Assembly (NCBI RefSeq): GCF_963259705.1
Contig: NC_081840.1
Span: 144,505,549 to 144,569,548, forward strand
DNA: 64,000 nucleotides
Direction of reading: 5' to 3'
Source of the DNA: Myotis daubentonii
Lineage: Eukaryota; Chordata; Mammalia; Chiroptera; Vespertilionidae
The position numbers were made by a program, and so were the translations under genes. Shown in pieces: positions 46,425 to 57,477 of the stretch. Under the pieces are notes generated by a model that worked only from the letters and a program-made list of their open reading frames with translations, was not told the DNA's origin and searched no databases. The stretch's first letter is position 1. Each line of letters begins with the position of its first letter.

Positions 46425-47725
46425 TTGTGAAGACATCAAACTGGATCACAGAATTAAATGCAGAGAACAGACTAGATTAATGGATATAGAACAGGGTTCA
46501 CAAATATAAGCTCCAAGGCAATTCAATGAGGAAAGGAAAGTCTTTTCAACAAATGGTGATAAGAACAATAGATTTATACATATTAAAAATAATGAACATC
46601 AACACCTACTACATCATCACCTATACACAAAAATTAATTCACGGTATCATAGGCCTAGATATAAAAGCTAAAACTAATAGGAGAATATGTTTGTGATTTT
46701 TGCATAGGCAGATATTTCTTAAATAGAACAAAAAATCTTACCATAAAATATAAAAAACTGATAAGATGGACTTTATTAAAATTAAAGCCTGTGCTTATAA
46801 AATTCACTATTACAAAAAAATAAAATAATTTTCAGATTATAAACCATACAAGAAACTTGTGTCTAAACTATATAAGAAAATTCTACAAATCACAAAAATA
46901 AAGGCAAACTACCAATTAAAAAATAGAAAATTGATCTTGAACATATTTCTAAAAAGAAGATATATGAGTGGGCATCAGTACATGGGAAATATGCTCAACA
47001 TCGTAGTTATTTTAAGTTAAAACCAAAATGAAATAGTATCCCTCACTCATTAGATTAGCTAATATGAAAATAGACTGACAAACTTAATGTTGTTGAGAAT
47101 AGAACATAATTGGAACTCTCAGCCATTGATGCTGGAAATACAGAAACTGGTGATTCTTTATACAGTTAAATATAAACCTGCTACATTACCCAGAAATTCC
47201 ACTCCTAAAACTTATCCAAAAGAAGTGAAAAAAAAATATATTCACAAAAAGACTTACAAAGAATGTTTAGAAGAGCCTTATTTATAATATCAGCAAACTA
47301 GAAAAAATTCAAATATCTATCATAGTAGAATAAGAAAACAAAATGTGATACATTTATATGTTGGAATATCACTTAGCAATTGAAAAGTACTACTAATATA
47401 TACAAAACCACTTACGTATTTCAAAAAAAATTATGTTGCACAAAAGAAGCCCTGCTCCAAAAATGCATGCTGTTTGGTTACATTTTTAGAAGTTCAAAAA
47501 TAGGCAAAACTTATCTTTGATGACAGAAAACAAAACAGTAGTTACCGCTGAGATAGGGTGCAAATTAAATGAGATGGGACACTGGTAAATTGGGTGATAT
47601 AAACGTCTACCTTGATTGGAGTGGTAGTCACAGAGGTTTATATGTTTGTAAAACCTCCTTGAATTATGCCCCTAAGACCTATGTTTACACTGTATATAAA
47701 TTTTACTTCAAATTGTAAAAATGCT

Positions 47726-49074
47726 TGGACAGGGCCTTGGTAATTAGAAAGCAGCTGCCACGTATATGTAATAGATAGTCAGTCTACTTCTTCCTGGAGT
47801 TTTAAATGTTTCCCTGAAAGCAATCAGGCACTTTTGACAAAGCAATTAACTTTTTCTGGTAACTGGGGTGCTGGTCAATAAAAATGCTGTTGATTTGTTC
47901 TGTTCTATCATATGGATACCATATCACGCTTGTCCTACTGTTAGCCAGACTGTAACGATTACAAACAGCAGTAAAACATCATTTTACATAGTAATAATCA
48001 TCACACCTTAGAGTTGGAGTAGAAGCTTGTTTTAATGAATACAATTACAATATCAACTTTTTTTAAAAGTAACAAACTACTTTAACAGTAGCACTTAACT
48101 TGTCTTGATTTTCTGATGTACATGTAAAGAAAACCATCACATGTAATTTTTAAAATACATTGTTTGGCAAAAAATAAAAAAATCTACAGTGTCCTATTGA
48201 AATAAATCTATAAGTGATAGGTATTTTGAATAATAGTTCCTTTTCTTTCTCTTTACTAATACACACAGAAGCCTATGGACCATTTATTGAATGAAATTAA
48301 GTAGTAATGAGAAAGAAATATAAATGTAAGAGAGCAAGACATAGAAAGGAGAGGAGGTAAGGAGATATATACCGTAAGTTCTAAAAATTGTCACTACTTA
48401 GTTTTAAAATGTTTATGCTTAGATAATCTCAGAATTGTAAAAAATGGAGGTATGGTATTTGCTGGTTTGTGCAGAGTTCAGTTATTAGCATTAAATTTGA
48501 TTGTTGTGCCACGGATTGCTAAGAATTATTTATCAGGATTGCTTTTGCCAAACTGACTTAACATTAGCTATATATGTTAAGTTACTTGACTGAGATTCAA
48601 TAATTATATTCATACCAACTGACTAGAAACCAAATGCCTTCTGCTGCTGTCCATATTATTGCAGCGTAAGTCAAGAAGTATGCTTTGCCACTCGCCTGTG
48701 AAAAGCAACCTAAGTAATATTTCTTGTACCCGGTAACCACTATTCACAAATATGAAAGAATACTTGTAAAAGTGCAACAAGAATCTTTAAGAAAGATAAA
48801 GATGCATCAAGTACACCTACAGCAGAAAGGTATAATAATATTATTTATGAAATAGTTGTAGAGGTCTTAAAGCTATGCATATTTCAAACACTCTACAAAT
48901 CAGTATTGTTTGCTTTTACCAAAAAAATTTAAATTACAAATTAAGGGATAATGGGTACTGCAGAGTTCAACAATACAGTAATATTTTTTTTCATTTTAAT
49001 GAGTTCTGAATTAAAATATTGCAACTTTTATATTCTTTGAGCTTTTTAAAATAGAAACATACCTTTATCTATTT
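47726..49074. other. AT-rich sequence, no gene
   Basis: No open frame of note and no repeat recognised. Confidence 0.45.
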
Positions 49075-49270
49075 TTCTCTTAAATAGCATATTTTAGAGC
49101 AGTTTTAGGCTTATAGAAAAATCAATCAGAATGTACACAGATTCTACATGTACTCAGATTTCCTTTTCTAACATCTTGAATTAGTGTGGTACATGTCTTA
49201 CTATTGATGAACCAATACTGATACATTATTATTAACTAAAGTCTATAGTTTATATGAGGGTTCACTTTTT

Positions 49271-49482
49271 TTAATATATTTTATTGATTTTTTACAGACA
49301 GAAGGGAGAGAGATAGAGAGTTAGAAACATCGATGAGAGAGAAACATCGATCAGCTGCCTCCTGCACATCCCCCACTGGGGAAGTGCCTGCAATGCAGGT
49401 ACATGCCCTTGACCGGAATCAAACCTGGGACCTTTGAGTCCACAGGCCGACGCTCTATCCACTGAGCCAAACCGGTTTCGGC
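49271..49482 (-). mobile_element. Ves SINE, well preserved
   Basis: Tail-first: TATTTTATTGATTTTTTACA, GAAACATCGATCAGCTGCC, GACCGGAATCAAACCTGGG and CACTGAGCCAAACCGGTTTC ending GGC. The 18-bp duplication TATGAGGGTTCACTTTTT is perfect (49253-49270 and 49483-49500), so this is among the youngest SINEs in the window. Confidence 0.97.
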
Positions 49483-49553
49483 TATGAGGGTTCACTTTTT
49501 GTGTTATACAGTTCTATGGACTTTGACAAATGCATAATGTCATGTATATACTA

Positions 49554-49773
49554 CTAGAGGCCCAGTACATGAAATTCATGCACAGATAGGGTCCCTTTGC
49601 CTGGCCGGCAATCAGGGCCAATTGGGGTCTTCTGCCTGCTGGCAGGGGCCTTCCTTCCTTCTGAGCTGCCCCCAATTGGTCAGTGCACATCAGAGTGAGT
49701 GATCTAGCTCCTGGTCTCCCAGTCAAACTCCAGAGGGGATACTTTGCATATTAGCCTTTTATATATATACAGG
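49554..49773 (-). mobile_element. short Helitron (HeliBat type)
   Basis: CTAGAGGCCCAGTACATGAA and ATTCATGCAC form the 3' end and hairpin in reverse. The 5' end is seen as GCATATTAGCCTTTTATATA with a decayed ACAGG in place of TAGGA, so the exact start is uncertain by a few bases. The left flank is A. Inserted in the L1 3' UTR. Confidence 0.88.
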
Positions 49774-50063
49774 TTATAGTATATACAAAATAGTCTCACT
49801 GTCCTAAGATTCTCCTGTGTGTTCCACCTATTTATTTCTCAACCTCACCTTCCTACCCAATTTTGGTAACCACTAATCTTTCTATGGTCTCTATTGTCTT
49901 TCTTTTTTCAGAATGTAATGTATATGAAATTTTAGAGTATGTAGCTTTTTTTCACACTGGTTTCTTTCATTTAGCAATGTACATTTATGGTGGCTCCATG
50001 TATTTTTGTGGCTTAGTAGTTCATTTTTTATCACTGAATAATATTATATTTCGAGATGTCGAA

Positions 50064-50325
50064 TATAATGAACAACATAAACCGATAAACAAAAACAGAT
50101 CCAGAGACAGAGAAGCATCGATCAGACCATCAAACCTCAGAGGGAAGGTAGGGGAGGGTAGGGGTAAGGAGGAGAGATTAGCCAAAGGACTTATATGCAT
50201 GCATATAAGCCTAACCAAAGGACACAGACAACAGGGGGTGATGGCATGAGTGGGGGGTTGGGGGGTAATGTGGGGATAAGGACACATATGTAATAACTTA
50301 ATCAATAAAGAAATTCTTTTAAAAA
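50064..50325 (+). mobile_element. younger L1 3' UTR tail, 5'-truncated
   Basis: Sense copy of the family seen at 30315 and 59969: 'GACAGAGAAGCATCGATCAG', 'ATATGCATGCATATAAGCC', 'GTGGGGGGTTGGGGGGTAAT' and tail 'CTTAATCAATAAAGAAATTC'. Flanks ATGTCGAA (50056-50063) and ATGCCGAA (50326-50333) are a near-perfect duplication. It interrupts the older antisense L1. A 128-codon frame overlaps its left part by chance. Confidence 0.88.
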
Positions 50326-51197
50326 ATGCCGAAAGGACATTTTGACATTCATGAATAAAGCTACCGCAATCGTTCATGTTCAGGTTTCTGTGTGGACAGA
50401 AGTTTTCAGCTAAGTTGGGTGAACACCAAGGAGCAGAGTTGCTGGATTACATAGTAAGGCTTTCTTTCACTTTGTAAAATGCTGCCAGCCTTCCAAAGCG
50501 GCAGCACCTTTCTGCATTTCTACCACCGCTGAATAAGAGTTCCTTTTGCTCCACATCCTAGCCAGCATTTGGTGTTGTCAGGGTTTTGGATTTCAACCGT
50601 CTTAATAGGCATGTTTTGGTGTCTTACTGATGTTTTAATTTACATTTCCCTGCTGACATATCATGTGGAACACCTTCTCATACACTTATTTGCCATCTGT
50701 ATATCTTCTATGGTGAAGTGTCCGCTCAAAACTTTTGCCCACTTTTTAATTCAGTTGTTGAGTTTTAAGAATATATTTTATATACAAGTCCTTATAAAAC
50801 ATGTGTTTTTCAAATATATTCTCCCAACCTGTGGCTTGTCTCTTCCTTTAACAGCGTCTTTCAAAGAACGGACTTTTATTTTAATGAAATGTACTTTATC
50901 AATTTTTTCTTTCATGAATAATGATTTGACAATACAATTGTCCCAGCACCTTTCTTTGACAAAACTATCCTTTTTAAATAAATTACCTTTCTCACAGATC
51001 CATTAACTATATCTGTATGGGTCTATTTGTGGGCTCTCTCTTCTGTTCCATTGATCTATTTGTTCTTTCAGCAGTACTACGCTGTCTTGATTCCTGTAAC
51101 TTTATGTTAAGTCTTGAAGTCTAGTCTTGAAGTCTTATTGGTCCTTTTTGACAATGTGTTGGCTATTCTAAATTCCAAGTTTTTTTTCCTTTTCATA

Positions 51198-51367
51198 CAA
51201 AATTTATTTTTTATTGATTGATTGATGTCAGAGAGAGAGAGAGAGAAACATCTGGTATGTGAGAAACATTGATCCGTTGCCTCCTGTACACACCTAACGG
51301 AAGATCAAACCTTCAACCTTTTGGTGTATGGCAACACTCCAACCAACTGAGCCACACCAGCCAGGGC
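51198..51367 (-). mobile_element. Ves SINE (older subtype)
   Basis: TTTTTTATTGATTGATTGAT, a GA tract, GAAACATTGATCCGTTGCC, CAAACCTTCAACCTTTTGG and CAACTGAGCCACACCAGCC ending AGGGC. It is more diverged than the other copies and its flanking duplication is unclear. Confidence 0.88.
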
Positions 51368-52140
51368 ATATAAACTTCAGAATCAGTTTTTCTTAATATT
51401 GGTAAAGTAACTTATTGGGGTTTTGATTGGGTTGCACTGAATCTATAGATCAAATGAAATGATCTTTCTCCATTTATGTAGTGATTCTCTGATTTTCTTC
51501 ATCACAGATTTGTAGCTTTATTTGGATATATTTTGTGCATTTTTTTAAGATTTACATTGAAGTATTTCTATTTTATCCTAATACAAATGGTGTTGTGTTT
51601 TTAATTTCAGATTCTATTTTTTCCATTCTGGTACATAGGAAAGCAATTGACTTTTATATACTAACCTTACCTGGTATATCCTACAAACTTGCAGTAATCA
51701 CTTATTAGTTCCAGAAGTTTTTTTTTTTTTAATCAACCCTTTCAGATTTTCTATTTAAATAATCATGTCATCTGTGAAGAGAGACATTTATATCTTTTCT
51801 TCCAATCTGTATCTATTTTATTCACTTTCCATATTTTATTGAATTAACTAAAATTTCCAGTACAATGCCTTTTGCCTGATCTTGGAGGGAAAGCTTTGAG
51901 TTTCTCATTATGAAGTATGATGTTAGCTATAGGGTTTTATAGATACTAGATTGAGGAAGTTCCTGTTTATTCCTAGTTTACTGAGAGTTTTTATTATGAA
52001 CGGGTGTTGGATTTTGTCAACTGTCTTTTTTTTCTACATCTATTGATATGATCATCTGATTTTTCTTTTACAGCCTATTGATGTGATGGATTATATTGAT
52101 TGATTTTGATATGTTAAACCACCCTTGCATATCTTTTTTG

Positions 52141-53124
52141 AAGTGCATTTGTTCTAATTTAAAATTTTACTAACCAATTAATGTGGACTAATTAAATATG
52201 TAAAGGAGTGATTTATAAATTATTAGAGTCCTATGAGGACTTAAAGATGTTTAATGCTGATTAGAACTAACATAAGAACTCTGAAATATCAAAAATCATG
52301 AAAAAATATATATACAAGAGCAAGCAGAGACCTGCAATCAGGAGACAATACTGAAAGATTTGAAGATAAATATAAGCATAAAGATATAAGTTAAAGGAAT
52401 GAATTACTGGTGATGAAACAGAGCATCTATGTTTGCCATGTTTTGCATATTTCTACCAAGTGAAATATATGGGGAATCTTAATTCAAAACAGAAATATAG
52501 TAGAATATACATTTTTTTCCAAAAATATGTCTTTTCTACTTATTCTTTCTTTGTCAAAACTAGTTTATTCAACAGTTCAGACGATATCAATTCCTAACTG
52601 GAAAAATTCCTAAATCAAAAATGAGCTTGATAATCCTACTAAGTAACAATTTCAATTGGCCAACTTATAATGCTTAAGAGCTTTGCTATAGATTCATTTT
52701 TGAAACTCAGGTCTCACACTATATTGGTTGGATTGCAGAAGAGAGAGAATAAACAGGAGGTTTGGATAGCTTACTCCTCTTCCATGGAAAGGTCTGGGTA
52801 AGCTGTCCTGGTGTGGCCTTGTGGTATGACACTGTTAGGCTCTCCGGCCCTTGCATTATGTTGCTTTGTCACACACAGCACACAGCTTTTCGACATGTGA
52901 CCAAGAGAGGTCCAGTCCCTTTAAAGATAAAACTCAGAAGTGGAAAACAACATACGTTAGCTGCAAAGTATTGGCCAAAACATAGTATCATGGCTATAAC
53001 TAATTGCAAGAAAGGAGGAAAAATGTGGTTTCTAGCTGAGGTTTAAACCATATGCCTAACTTAAACTTAAAGGAGAGGATAGAATGGATATTGGGGGCAA
53101 CTAACATTCCCCAAAATACTACTT
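52141..53124. other. AT-rich sequence; possible old LTR remnant
   Basis: 52700-53045 resembles the layout at 13820-14160 ('GTCACACACAGCACACAGC', 'GTTAGCTGCAAAGTATTGGC', 'TTGCAAGAAAGGAGGAAAAA'), perhaps one ancient LTR family. It carries a 94-codon plus frame (52762-53046) with no domain. The rest is unrecognised. Confidence 0.35.
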
Positions 53125-53262
53125 ATTTGTTGTAGGTAAGTCATTTAAGCTCTCTCACTCAGTTTCCTCATTTGTAGACTAGATATGTTGATTAAACATG
53201 CCCCACAGAGTTTTTCTGAGCACTGACTAGGTGTCAGGCAATAGGTGAGGTGCCGAGGGATA
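53125..53262 (+). mobile_element. MIR SINE
   Basis: 'GGTAAGTCATTTAAGCTCTC', 'CTCAGTTTCCTCATTTGTAG' and 'GAGCACTGACTAGGTGTCAG' follow MIR core and tail in the sense direction. Confidence 0.75.
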
Positions 53263-53472
53263 TTGATTATTATTATTAATGTGTATTTCTTCATAAAAAC
53301 AGATAGCGAATAGGAGCCTCACTGGAAAAGTTTCCATTCCCCACTAACATAAAGTTTTCCCAGGAAGTTTTTCAGGATTTTTGAGTCCAGGATTTTACCA
53401 CAGTATGAATCAATGGTATTTTTGTATGTTTAAATGGAAAGCATTTAGCCAAGAATTGTGCTTATTTACCAA

Positions 53473-54576
53473 CTAGAGGCCCGGTGCACAAAAATTTGTG
53501 CACTCGGGGGGGAGGGGGGCTCCCTCAGCCAGGCCTGTGCCCTCTCGCAGTCTGGGACCCCTCGGGAGATAACGCCCTGCTGGCTTAGGCCTGCTCCCGG
53601 GTGGCAGAGGGCAGGCCCAATCCCTAGGTGCAGCCCCTGGTCGGGCTCAGAGCAGGGCCGATCGGGGAGTTGGGGCGCCGTCCCCTGTCACACTCAAGGC
53701 AGGGTCGATGGGGAGGTTGTGGAGCAACCCCCGTCACACACAGAGCAGGGCCAATCAGGGGGTTGGGTCGCTGTCCTCTATCACCCACAGAGCAGGGCGG
53801 ATCAGGGGGTTGGGGCGCCGCCACTCTCACACTCAGGGCAGGGCTGATGGGGAGGTTATGGCTCTACCCCGTCACACACAGAGCAGGGCCCATGGGGGGG
53901 GAGCTCCCCCCTATCAGGCACAGAGCAGGGCTGATCAGGGGGTTGGGGCCCCGCTCCCTGTCACACACAGAGCCGCAGGGCGATCAGGGGGTTTGGGTGC
54001 CGCCCCCTGTCACGCTGATCCCGGTGCTGGGAGGCATATTACCCTTTTACTATATAGGGTAGAGGCCTGGTGCATGGGTGGGGCTGGCTGGTTTGCCCTG
54101 AAGGGTGTCCTGGATCAGGGTGGGGTCCCCACTGGGGTGCCTGGCCAGTCTGGGTGAGGGGCTGAGGGCTGTTTTCAGGCTGGGAGTGACTGAAGCTCCC
54201 AACCGCTCCTTTTTTCCTTTTTTTTTTTTTTTTTTTTTTTTATTCTGGGCCAGTTTTACCTTGAGGCTTGGCTCCAGCTCTTAGGCCTCTGGCTGAAAGT
54301 AGGTTTCTGGCCTTTGCTTACAATGTTGCGAATCTGCTGGCTGAAGTTGGGCGTATTTGTTACAGAGTTTCTTAAACTGCCAGTTCAGAGGCAGCCGCAG
54401 GCGGGGAACGTTGGTTTCCTCCGTCACTGGGGCAACCAAGCCTCATGTTAGTTTCAAGCTGCCTGGCTGCCGGCCGCCATCTTGGCTGACAGTTAATTTG
54501 CATATCTCGCTGATTAGCCAATGAAAAGGGTATCGGTCGTATGCCAATTACCATGTTTCTATTTTATTAGATAGGA
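53473..54576 (-). mobile_element. composite Helitron, modules A+B1 (second copy)
   Basis: Read on minus it starts TCCTATCTAATAAAATAG (54576) and ends with hairpin GTGCACAAATTTTTGTGCAC and GGGCCTCTAG (53473). Flanks are A and T. The A/B1 junction at 54059/54060 is the same CCTCTA-then-(T)CCCTATATAG fusion as at 15630/15631. B1 repeats the minisatellite of the 15-kb copy with the same order of unit variants, and A has only one 80-bp unit. An oligo-T tract at 54203-54240 sits where the first copy has a mixed T/C tract. Open frames up to 149 codons are repeat by-products. Confidence 0.93.
53641..54010 (-). repeat. minisatellite, ~45-bp unit, in Helitron module B1
   Basis: Eight or nine units on AGAGCAGGGC / GATCAGGGGGTTGGGG at about 45-bp spacing, with deletions in the sixth. 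The order of variant units (including the diagnostic CACTCAAGGCAGGGT and CACTCAGGGCAGGGC units) matches 15083-15590. Confidence 0.9.
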
Positions 54577-55771
54577 TAATTAAAATTGACATCACTGTTC
54601 CTGTTGGTCTTATTAACTAAAGATATATGTGTGTGAAACTAAAATGCTTTCACACTTTTAGAAATGACTCTATGTGCTCTTCATTTTTGCCTAACATTTA
54701 AAGTATTTAGAAACAGTCTCTCTTAGATTCTGGCATGTCCTCACAAAAACGTTTATGCAGACTACTAAGAATTTAGATTAATTTAATTTAACAGTTTTGA
54801 AAATGTAACATAGGACCAAACTGTATGAAAGCTGAAGCTATTACGATACTGATTTTTATTTTATTTTAACATTAGGATCAATTAAATCACAATTCCCAGC
54901 AAGCATATTTAGCCCATAGAAACAAGCAATTTTTTCTTCTAGAAAATTATACTCATATTTAATTACTATTCATTTAACTACCACATTTAAAGTTTGGGTG
55001 GGACACTAATAATGTGCCAGATATTTCACATACAATTTTTACTTGAGTGATAAAATTTTTCCAATACAAGCCTCAGACCATAGCAATGTAATGTCTTCAG
55101 TGACAATGATTCACTTACCATGAATATTCTCTGCACTCTGACAGAATTCATTATTCCAACTTCAACAACAATAACTGGTCCACATTAGATTACATCACTT
55201 TACAAGATATAAGCCATATTTGTACCTTGTCTCAGGCACTTGAGGTTATTACATTGGATGCACTCCGTTGTAAAAAGTAAATCCATTAAATAAACCACAA
55301 TTGATACACACTTGAATTGGTATATATAATTTTTGACTTAATTCAAAAAGCTATTTTTATATAAACCCCCTTCCTTTCCTCTCTGTTCATCATCCGCTTT
55401 CTAAATATACCAATATAAACTTAAAATTCAATTCAGCAATTTTCTTTATTAATTTTCTAAATCTTGGTCTCAAACTTAGAAAACAAACTGTTGTGTCAAG
55501 TGAGAAAAATTAAAGAAAAACACACACACCATAATTGGATGCATAACTATATCTGTGGCAAAGAGTGTACCTGCTTTATTTTAATTTGCTGCAAGACTCT
55601 CTCTTGTATAGCACCGTTCTGCTTACAGTTGAAGAAAACTCTGTACCTGAGAGTGACCTTTTAAAGAAACCAAGGACAATCTCCTTCACAGATTAAAAGG
55701 CCATAAAAGCGCTAGTTCTGCCATTGCCAGAAGCACTTACTGAACCTCTAAAGAGAATTATTTGCAAAAAA

Positions 55772-55819
<48 letters not shown>

Positions 55820-57389
55820 CACAAGACAAGTTTCTATAATATGCATCATCCTTAACAAGAAAACTGGAAGAGAAAGCACATCAAATCAGCTATTATATAG
55901 GATGAATTAACAAAAGTGCTCGATGCCTTTGGAGCCAGCAATGTTGTGCTATAGTCATTCCTTAAAAAATAATTCCTTATGTGTAGTCAGCAGGTCTCTG
56001 GCCTTTAACTTTAAACATGCTTCTACAGTTAAGCTGCTCTGCTCTATACTTAAATAGCTGTCCACAGCTGCTGCAAATTGATTTATCCCCAGATAATGGC
56101 TGCAGCTGATGACCAAAATGTTACTGTGAAACTCTTCAGCAATTTAAGGTGTGTTCGGCCTAATATAACCTGATTTTAACCCTATTTTAAAATGTATTAG
56201 CATCTGCACAAATTCTTAAAAAAAGGGTTGTTTTATTTAATATGCAAGGTTTTTTTTTCACCTCATATTGTTTAGAGATTTGTTTTTCTTGCAGCAAAGT
56301 TTTTGGCATAGCCCTCAAGTAAGTAAAACCCACAGGAATGATACCATGGTATTGGAGCTGAAAACATGCAGATTATAGACAATGCCCAAACTAGATTTTC
56401 TGCAGAAAGCACCAATTCAGAACACATTTGGGTTCAGCAGGCATTACACAGTCCTCACAGTGCCAGTGAAATAAACTAATCACAATGAATCTGGACTAAA
56501 ACAAAACAAACAAACAATTACCATATTCTTTCAATAACCTTTAAACATTATAAATATATTTCAGAGCTATGTGTAATGTATATGTATGGTGGAGGAAATC
56601 TATGAATAAAATATTTTGCAAGTAGGAAGATATATATGATTATTTTCATTAGTCACTAAATGGAATACTTTCAGTGCAGGTCTTTAGGAATCTTTACCAA
56701 TGAGATTTTTCTTAAATACTCAATCACATGCAAAGTGGATTCAAATTGGTTAAATGTTTATCACTCAGACCATTTTAGGTCTCAAGGAATTACTTATGAA
56801 CTATTCACATATGACCAATTTTAACCCAATGAGGACTTCCTAAGTAAAATGAAACATGTAATTGAGAATATTGATCCCACTTGGTCAGAGGAAAATTCAA
56901 TATAGACTCAAAATCTTTCTAAGAATTTGTTACAATATATATATAGCACAATTTCCTGCCTCTGTTTTTTAAGCAACAACTTATAGGATAACATAAAGAA
57001 TTTATTCATTAGTGATATCCAAAATGCCATCAAAGGTATTATAATATTACTAACACTTAATTCACAAAATCACTAAATAATACTTAGTATAACATGCATT
57101 AAAGAAAAGGCTATGTCTGATCCCTATGAATAAACTAATTTTTTTCTTTAATGTTTTGTGTGTGTCCCTAAAATATTTGTGGCTAAGGCAATTTTACACA
57201 TGGGCTGAATTAAACCAATTTTAATGATGAGCTAATTTTTTTCAGAAAGAATGCACTTGTCCAAAAGCTTCTTTTTTCACACATGCATTTATGTTCTTCA
57301 AAAAATGAAAATGAGAGTACCATCAAAACTTTCTGCTGTAGAAAAATTTTGACAGTTCTCTAAAAGCATTACATTAATTATTTCAGAAC
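54577..57389. other. unique-looking AT-rich sequence, no gene
   Basis: Apart from a (CA)n tract I recognise no repeats. 55980-56200 has less extreme composition and two CAGCTG E-boxes (56066 and 56102 regions), and is a candidate conserved element only by appearance. No open frame above about 66 codons. Confidence 0.45.
55772..55818. repeat. (CA)n microsatellite
   Basis: About 23 uninterrupted CA units; length makes polymorphism likely. Confidence 0.97.
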
Positions 57390-57397
57390 TATTTAAT

Positions 57398-57477
57398 GCA
57401 AGCATGTCAAACTCAAAGGCTAACACAGGCCAAAGAAACGAGGCATGTGGCACACAGGCCTTGAGTTTGACCTGCTT
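57398..57477. mobile_element. 80-bp hAT-like MITE
   Basis: GCATGTCAAACTCAAAGGC at the left mirrors GGCCTTGAGTTTGACCTGC at the right, and TATTTAAT occurs exactly on both sides (57390-57397 and 57478-57485), an 8-bp duplication as hAT elements make. It is tiny and non-coding. It resembles the GTGTCAAACTC-ended hAT MITEs of mammals, but I cannot name the family. Confidence 0.78.

Larger units (their letters stand above)
42470..47725 (+). mobile_element. decayed L1 carrying two SINEs and two Helitrons
   Basis: ORF1-like sequence at about 42600-43145 ('GGGATCTATGGCATAATATC', 'CAGAAGGATATGAAG', 'AACTAGAAGACAATAC'), ORF2-like endonuclease region from about 44850 ('AAATGGACTATATTCTAC', 'CAGTGCACATGGGATATTTT'), ORF2 C-terminal region near 46000-46560 ('GGCAATTCAATGAGGAAAGG', 'CAACAAATGGTGATAAG') and 3' UTR to 47725 ('CCAGAAATTCCACTCCTAAA', 'GGAATATCACTTAGCAATTG', 'ACTGTATATAAATTTTACTT') appear in proper L1 order. 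Stops and indels are everywhere. Later insertions at 43165, 43413, 43710 and 46273 interrupt it. Confidence 0.78.
49075..52140 (-). mobile_element. decayed L1 (3' UTR and ORF2 end) with four nested insertions
   Basis: In reverse it follows L1: 3' UTR ('GAGCAGTTTTAGGCTTATAG', 'GTTCTATGGACTTTGACAAA', 'GGTAACCACTAATCTTTCT', 'ACCAAGGAGCAGAGTTGCTG', 'CAGCATTTGGTGTTGTCAGG', 'TTTGCCATCTGTATATCTTC') and then ORF2 C-terminal sequence ('TTCCATTGATCTATTTGTTC', 'GGGTTGCACTGAATCTATAG'). Ves SINEs (49271, 51198), a Helitron (49554) and a younger L1 tail (50064) break it up. Plus-strand open frames of 128 and 145 codons here are antisense to L1 and not genes. Confidence 0.85.

Noticed and set aside
49863..51006. 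Plus-strand frames of 128 and 145 codons
   Set aside because: They are antisense to a decayed L1 and the first runs into the inserted L1 tail.
53458..54157. Open frames of 128-149 codons
   Set aside because: Same minisatellite in the second A+B1 Helitron copy; three overlapping frames at once argue against a gene.
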